Below, in pieces: positions 7,384 to 10,369 of a stretch of DNA of 10,369 bases. The notes under the pieces are model-generated. The model ran no database searches. It saw nothing but the letters and a program-made list of their open reading frames with translations, and was not told where the DNA came from. The position numbers and the translations under genes were made by a program. The stretch spans positions 1-10,369 of the forward strand of contig DASZMJ010000070.1 of assembly GCA_035551935.1 (NCBI GenBank). The letters are read 5' to 3'. How positions within the stretch are numbered: the stretch's first letter is position 1; each line of letters opens with the position of its first letter. The stretch comes from DASZMJ01 sp035551935. GTDB lineage: Bacteria; Planctomycetota; Planctomycetia; Isosphaerales; Isosphaeraceae.

Positions 7384-7998
7384 TCAGTCTCCCAGCCCCA
7401 GCTCCATCATCTCGCCCGCGCGCCTTCGAAGGTCCTCGATGACCCGCTGGACCGTCCGCTCGCTGATGCCGAGCCGGGCGCCGATCTCGCCGCTGGAGAG
7501 CCCCTGCGCCTTCAATTCGAGCACCTCGCGGCGGTCTTCGGGCAAGAGGTCGCGGAGCTGGCCGAACGCCTCGCGCGCCTGGGCGACCTCGCTGGGGGTG
7601 TCGATGTCGGCGGCGAGGTCGCGGGGGCTGTCCCCCTCGGCCCAGAGCGGCTCCTCGCGGTGCATGTCCTGCTTCTGGCTGCCGGCGCGGCGGTACTCGT
7701 CGATCACCTTGTTCTTCGCCGCCCTCGCGAGGAACGCGACCAGGTGCCGCGAGTCCTCGAACTCCGCCGGCCCGGTGCGGACGCGCCGGAAGAAGCTCCC
7801 CCAGACGCTCTGGAGGAAGTCGAGCGAGTCGAACCTCGACCGCAACAACCTCGGCAACTGCCTGCGGACGACGAGGCGCACCTCGGCCTCGTAACGTACC
7901 AGGAGCTCCCTGGCCGCCCCCTCGTCGCCCGCCTTGATGCGGGCCAGGAACCCCCGGATGTCCTCCTCGCCGGCGACCCCCGCTGCTTGGACGGGCAT
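7384..7998 (-). CDS. ECF-type RNA polymerase sigma factor
   Basis: A 204-aa sigma-70 family protein. Region 2 is at about residues 30-105 (RYEAEVRLVVRRQL, SLDFLQSVWGSFFRR, LVAFLARAAKNKVIDEYRR) and region 4 at about 145-195 (LPEDRREVLELKAQGLSSGEIGARLGISERTVQRVIEDL), with a typical helix-turn-helix. It redirects RNA polymerase to a small regulon. The frame is open to 8325, but that start would overlap the DUF4288 gene. The ATG at 7998 is preferred because GAGGGAGA lies about 8 nt upstream and it gives the normal ECF length. The kinase gene starts 3 nt downstream, so the kinase is inferred to control this sigma factor by phosphorylation, as reported for other kinase-linked ECF groups. No anti-sigma factor gene is adjacent. 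Confidence 0.93.
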   Translation of the reverse strand: MPVQAAGVAGEEDIRGFLARIKAGDEGAARELLVRYEAEVRLVVRRQLPRLLRSRFDSLDFLQSVWGSFFRRVRTGPAEFEDSRHLVAFLARAAKNKVIDEYRRAGSQKQDMHREEPLWAEGDSPRDLAADIDTPSEVAQAREAFGQLRDLLPEDRREVLELKAQGLSSGEIGARLGISERTVQRVIEDLRRRAGEMMELGLGD

Positions 7999-8066
7999 GG
8001 CTTCATCTCCCTCGTCGCCTCGGCCTCGACCTCCCGTCTCGGCCCGTGCCTCATGCACGACCGCCC

Positions 8067-8096
8067 AGGTTAACCACCCGACCGCCCGCTTGGCAA
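8067..8096 (-). promoter_or_regulatory. Possible promoter of sigma-kinase operon
   Basis: On the minus strand TTGCCA (8091-8096, five of six matches to the -35 consensus) is followed after 18 nt by TAACCT (8067-8072), which keeps the T1, A2 and T6 positions of a -10 box. A transcript would start about 60 nt before the sigma-factor ATG. Self-regulation by the encoded sigma factor cannot be judged from one site. Confidence 0.33.
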
Positions 8097-8119
8097 GCTC
8101 CCACTCAGACGGGACCGTT

Positions 8120-8464
8120 CTATGTGAACAGCGGCCTGACGCGCTCGGGATGGAACCGCTTGGAGAAACGGAGCGGGGCTTCGTCCTCCCAGACGTCGAG
8201 CAGGGAGCCCACCTCGACGCCGTTGAGTTTTCTGCCAAGCTTCTTGATTTCCTCGACCTGGATAAAGGACCACCTGACACGCTGACCCTTCGGGTTCTTG
8301 TAGGTGTGCTCCCTCTGCTTGCCAAGCTTCAGCGCTCCCTCGAAAGCCTCCTCATAACCCGTGGCACGGATGAGCACGAAGGCGTAATCGCATAAAACCT
8401 TCTTCCGCGGCCTGGCATCGTCGACGAGGCAGACGACCAGCAGCCTGGCGCCATAATACGTCAT
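8120..8464 (-). CDS. DUF4288 family protein
   Basis: A 114-aa protein that resembles the DUF4288 family. Visible family-like features are the N-terminal strand YYGARLLVVCLVDD, then DYAFVLIRATGYEEAFEGALKLGKQREHTY (26-55, a strand followed by a helix) and QRVRWSFIQVEEIKKLG (61-77), followed by NGVEVGS (81-87). The biochemical function of the family is not known to me; members are small cytoplasmic alpha-beta proteins. No signal peptide or membrane segment is present. A GGAG lies about 10 nt before the ATG. The next same-strand gene upstream is 92 nt away with hairpins between, so it may be transcribed on its own. Its codons are less GC-biased than those of the genes to the left, hinting at later acquisition. 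Confidence 0.72.
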   Translation of the reverse strand: MTYYGARLLVVCLVDDARPRKKVLCDYAFVLIRATGYEEAFEGALKLGKQREHTYKNPKGQRVRWSFIQVEEIKKLGRKLNGVEVGSLLDVWEDEAPLRFSKRFHPERVRPLFT

Positions 8465-8495
8465 CGTTGAGGGGCTCCAAGGCCTTGGCCGGTGG

Positions 8496-8523
8496 CCCCG
8501 GTTGCTCGCGACCGGGGTCGCGA
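8496..8523 (-). terminator. Overlapping hairpins between the 70-aa gene and the DUF4288 gene
   Basis: Two stems share bases: CCCCGGT (8496-8502) with ACCGGGG (8511-8517), and TCGCGACC (8506-8513) with GGTCGCGA (8516-8523). They cannot form together. A further palindrome, CCAAGGCCTTGG, lies at 8477-8488. The placement after the 70-aa gene (whose stop is at 8557) suits a terminator or attenuator, but there is no T-tract. Confidence 0.35.
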
Positions 8524-8556
8524 AGCGACGAGAGATCCTGGGTCAACCGTGGCATG

Positions 8557-8769
8557 TCAGGCGTCCGTGCGCCGCGCCAAATCGGCGGCGAATCGCTCGA
8601 TGGCCGCCGAGAGGTCCACGTCCTCGATGTCCCAGAGGGATCGCCCGGTGGAATCCTCACCGAGCATCCCGATCGTCGCCAGGAGTTGCCCGAGCCGCAT
8701 GTCGGGGCAGAGGCGATGGACCTCCCGGAGGCGGTGCAGCGCGTCGGACTGTTGATCGAGGGCGATCAT
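8557..8769 (-). CDS. Conserved small protein, downstream partner of ParB-like gene
   Basis: A 70-aa soluble protein of unknown function. It contains HRLREVHRLCPDMRLGQLLATIG (about 12-34) and SLWDIEDVDLSAAIERF (44-60). Small planctomycete proteins with a similar CPDMR-GQL ... WDIED layout exist to my recollection, usually without assigned function. The ATG overlaps the stop of the upstream 98-aa gene by 4 nt (ATGA), and a GGAG lies 7 nt before it, so the two are translationally coupled and probably work together. Its size and position as second gene of a pair recall an antidote or adaptor, but nothing in the sequence proves a toxin-antitoxin role. Confidence 0.72.
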   Translation of the reverse strand: MIALDQQSDALHRLREVHRLCPDMRLGQLLATIGMLGEDSTGRSLWDIEDVDLSAAIERFAADLARRTDA

Positions 8770-9062
8770 GGCCGGTCTCCGACCTTGGGGCTCTGGGCGC
8801 GAGGCCCGCGGAGCTTGCCGATGACCTCGACCCGGATCAGGGTGCCGGGTGCGAGCTTTGCGATCCGGGTCGCGCGGGTGGCCCCGTTGATGATCTCCAG
8901 GACGCCGTCCGATCCCTCGTAGACCCAGACCGGGGGCATGCCGACGGCCGAGGCGCCGAAGCGTGCGATCTGGCGCTGGAGCTTATAGGGGTCAGCCCCC
9001 GAGAGTCGGGAGGAGGGCAGCCGCAACTCGGCCGGATCGACATCGCGAAAGTCCGCCGCCAT
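8766..9062 (-). CDS. ParB/sulfiredoxin-like small protein
   Basis: A 98-aa protein whose layout resembles the N-terminal ParB/sulfiredoxin (ParBc-like) fold: DPAELRLPSSRL (9-20), then a helix YKLQRQIARFG (26-36), then the strand-turn MPPVWVYEGSDGVLEIINGATRATRIAKL (42-70) and the strand RVEVIG (77-82). In ParB-type proteins the corresponding turn usually reads as a GHHR-like motif; here it is NGATR (59-63), so neither CTP hydrolysis nor nuclease activity can be assumed. No helix-turn-helix follows. The ATG has no convincing ribosome site, but TATGAT lies 7-12 nt before it, so a leaderless transcript is possible. It overlaps the downstream 70-aa gene by 4 nt. Confidence 0.72.
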   Translation of the reverse strand: MAADFRDVDPAELRLPSSRLSGADPYKLQRQIARFGASAVGMPPVWVYEGSDGVLEIINGATRATRIAKLAPGTLIRVEVIGKLRGPRAQSPKVGDRP

Positions 9063-9068
9063 CAGGCC

Positions 9069-9074
9069 ATCATA
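9069..9074 (-). promoter_or_regulatory. Possible -10 box for a leaderless start
   Basis: TATGAT (five of six matches to TATAAT) occupies positions -12 to -7 relative to the ATG of the ParB-like gene, where a -10 box would sit if transcription began at the start codon. No clear -35 box is visible 16-19 nt further upstream. Confidence 0.3.
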
Positions 9075-9224
9075 GCAGGAGGTCGGTCGACGGAGTAGAC
9101 GCCGGGTGCCGTGGGCTCGAGGCCGACCCCGGGGCGCCCGAAACGCTCAACTTCGAGCGTTCCGCGCAGGTGGCCGCGACAAATAACAACGTGTTGTCCC
9201 TGTAACCCGCGCCGACCATACTCC

Positions 9225-9291
9225 CGTAGGGCGTGTGCGACACGCCGTCTGCCGTCGGTGTCGGGGGATGGCGTGTTCCACACGCCCTACG
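9225..9291. repeat. Composite palindromic repeat element, copies B and C
   Basis: A 67-bp element bounded by a perfect 13-bp inverted repeat: CGTAGGGCGTGTG (9225-9237) and CACACGCCCTACG (9279-9291). Each arm also starts its own small hairpin, GGCGTGT-GCG-ACACGCC (9230-9246) and GGCGTGT-TCC-ACACGCC (9270-9286), separated by 23 nt. The layout, with two inward-facing palindromic units, resembles a REP doublet or a small non-autonomous element. Copy A at 1218-1238 has the same arms and border. No protein for mobility is encoded here. Confidence 0.75.
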
Positions 9292-9409
9292 AGGTCTCGC
9301 GACAGCCGACGTTCCAGTCCGCGATCTTCGAGGCCAGGCACTCGTCGAGGTAGCCCTTGCGGCGGCTCGCCTCGACGTCCGCATCAATCGATATTTTCAA
9401 ATATATAGG
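9287..9409 (-). pseudogene. Gene remnant ending inside the palindromic repeat
   Basis: This open stretch on the minus strand reads DADVEASRRKGYLDECLA then SKIADWNVGCRETS, with strong GC preference at third codon positions as in real genes of this genome. It lacks an ATG (a TTG at 9398-9400 is the only start-like codon) and its upstream part passes into AT-rich DNA with a TAA at 9410-9412. The TAG stop (9287-9289) lies within the right arm of the palindromic repeat. I read it as the internal or C-terminal fragment of a decayed gene of unknown family. A true short gene is possible but less likely. The rest of the 9063-9435 gap holds only the repeat and the AT-rich patch. Confidence 0.4.
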
Positions 9410-9435
9410 TTAGGTCGAGACCCAGACCACGTCAC

Positions 9436-10266
9436 TCACCAGAACTGCCACCAGGGCTTGCGCCGTTCGAAACGACGTTCCGCTGTCGGCGAAGAAGTTG
9501 ACGCCTTCGAACACGGCTCGGGGGCGAGATCTATGATGTCGTTGAGTTGATCCTGCCGGTAGAACTGGAGTACGATGACTGGGATCGGCACACTATGCCC
9601 GGTGAGAATCTTTTTAACTGTAGCGACGTAATAACCGCCGTCATCTATGCATCCCGAAACGTCTTGGGAATCGGTTCTGGGGACATACCCGATCATCCGA
9701 CCATCGGTGAGCGTGACGGCGACCGCAAACTCATCTTTCGGGTTCTCAGGTTCCGGTCTGATCCTCACTCGGTCGCCGACGCTGAGACTCCGAGCGATGA
9801 CGCGGTGACGGCCCTCGAATTGCACGCCGGCGATCATAAAGTCGAACTCGTCCTCCGGCCATCGCCTCTGTTCCCTCTCCAATTCCTGTTTCCGCTTCCC
9901 GTCTCTTGCCGCTTTCTCGTCCGCCTTGCGCCTGGCTTCGACGGCCTTTCGAGCGGACTTCGCCGCACTCCGTGCCTCGGGTGGCAGAACTTTTTCGATG
10001 GCCTCCATCAACTCCCGCTGTTCCTCGCTGGTGATGCGGCCGTCCGCAACGATCATGTCGAGTGTTTTCGATAGGAATGCTATCCCAGGTAGCGGAGCGT
10101 CTCGGTTATCGCGCAACCACGAGCCGAGCGCGACAATCTCGCCTTTGGAGAGCTTGCCGTCGGCCGTTATGCCCTGGCACAGAGAGAAGAGTTCGGCGCC
10201 AATGCCATCCTGAAGTTGCGCCTTGGTGAGTGATAGCCGAGGATTGGGCTGACGGCCTGTGCTCAT
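9436..10266 (-). CDS. TerB-like plus HIRAN domain protein
   Basis: A 276-aa soluble protein with three parts. Residues about 20-96 form a helical TerB-like region with two acidic turns, ADGKLSKGE (35-43) and ADGRITSEE (74-82). Residues about 97-137 are a highly charged Ala/Lys/Glu/Arg helix, probably a coiled-coil linker. Residues about 142-237 match the HIRAN domain, with VGDRVRIRPEPENPKDEFAV and GRMIGYVPR; HIRAN domains bind DNA ends or damaged and replicating DNA in known proteins. The tail ends in aromatic-rich PWWQFW. A DNA-repair or genome-surveillance role is inferred, but no catalytic domain is present. The frame extends to a TTG at 10278; the ATG at 10266 is preferred because GGGAAGG lies just upstream. 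The gene is less GC-rich than its neighbours. Confidence 0.82.
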   Translation of the reverse strand: MSTGRQPNPRLSLTKAQLQDGIGAELFSLCQGITADGKLSKGEIVALGSWLRDNRDAPLPGIAFLSKTLDMIVADGRITSEEQRELMEAIEKVLPPEARSAAKSARKAVEARRKADEKAARDGKRKQELEREQRRWPEDEFDFMIAGVQFEGRHRVIARSLSVGDRVRIRPEPENPKDEFAVAVTLTDGRMIGYVPRTDSQDVSGCIDDGGYYVATVKKILTGHSVPIPVIVLQFYRQDQLNDIIDLAPEPCSKASTSSPTAERRFERRKPWWQFW

Positions 10267-10327
10267 GACCCTTCCCAAAAGCTGTGGCGAGTTTGCTCCC
10301 TGGCGAACCTAACATACACCCAACGGT

Positions 10328-10369
10328 TCAGCGAGCCCCCGCAGTCTTGTAGTAGTCCGACACGCCCAA
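10328..10369 (-). CDS. Possible C-terminal end of a gene entering from the right
   Basis: On the minus strand the last 42 nt read LGVSDYYKTAGAR followed by TGA (10328-10330), with codons ending mostly in G or C. This could be the end of a gene whose body lies beyond the window, but 13 codons are too few to identify it or to exclude chance. The spacer 10267-10327 would then hold the promoter of the TerB-HIRAN gene; only an isolated TATGTT is seen there. Confidence 0.25.
   Translation of the reverse strand: MGVSDYYKTAGAR

Noticed and set aside
6277..8073. Long plus-strand open frame of 598 codons
   Set aside because: It runs antisense to the kinase and sigma-factor genes, whose domains are unmistakable. 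Its composition is Arg/Glu/Val/Gly-rich without domain signatures, a usual artefact in very GC-rich DNA.
7999..8325. N-terminal extension of the sigma factor to 8325
   Set aside because: It would overlap the DUF4288 gene, has no sigma-factor homology, and a good ribosome site precedes the ATG at 7998.
9547..10074. Plus-strand open frame of 175 codons opposite the TerB-HIRAN gene
   Set aside because: The minus-strand frame has clear HIRAN motifs and a good start. The plus-strand frame has no recognisable domain.
10358..10367. ACACGCCC-like match to the palindromic repeat at the window end
   Set aside because: Only half of the palindrome is present and the window ends there. It may equally be coding sequence of the gene entering from the right.
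1..10369. tRNA, rRNA, CRISPR array or insertion sequence
   Set aside because: No cloverleaf with a TTC loop, no rRNA signature, no regularly spaced repeats and no transposase motif could be found by eye on either strand.

Overview
The window is very GC-rich chromosomal DNA that most resembles a planctomycete of the Isosphaeraceae type. The grounds are protein style, not a database match: an ECF-type sigma factor sits directly before a Ser/Thr kinase whose N-terminal region and DFN motif are familiar from that lineage; there is an uncharacterised tandem-ACT protein and a small protein of a kind I associate with planctomycetes; and the intergenic DNA carries short palindromic and heptamer repeats. 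No rRNA, tRNA, CRISPR array, transposase or phage gene was seen.

Layout. Positions 67-1044 (minus) encode the heptose-nucleotide epimerase HldD of the LPS inner-core pathway. A 284-bp divergent spacer with a GC-rich hairpin, a palindromic repeat and possible promoters separates it from a plus-strand operon (1329-4336). This operon holds a membrane-anchored or exported DUF1264 (oil-body-associated-protein-like) protein followed by both core subunits of a short-Q-loop cytochrome bd quinol oxidase (cydA, cydB, overlapping by 4 nt). The cydB reading frame runs out into short tandem repeats. Facing it on the minus strand are a tandem-ACT-domain protein (4361-4852), a large membrane Ser/Thr kinase with TPR-like repeats (4978-7380) and, 3 nt before the kinase, its sigma factor (7384-7998). 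The last two look like one signalling operon.

The right third (about 8120 to the end) is an accessory-looking, all-minus-strand stretch of small and poorly known genes. It holds a DUF4288 protein, a 4-nt-overlapping pair (a 98-aa ParB/sulfiredoxin-like protein and a 70-aa partner), a gene remnant closed by a palindromic repeat element, and a TerB-like plus HIRAN fusion protein. The last gene, its flanking AT-rich patch and the DUF4288 gene are visibly less GC-rich than the left part, which suggests later acquisition.

The most unusual associations are the DUF1264 protein in a cytochrome bd operon, the uncharacterised ParB-like/70-aa couple with a possible leaderless start, and the TerB-HIRAN fusion. 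I do not see a complete recognisable defence or mobile system. Assigning a joint function to the right-hand cluster would be speculation.
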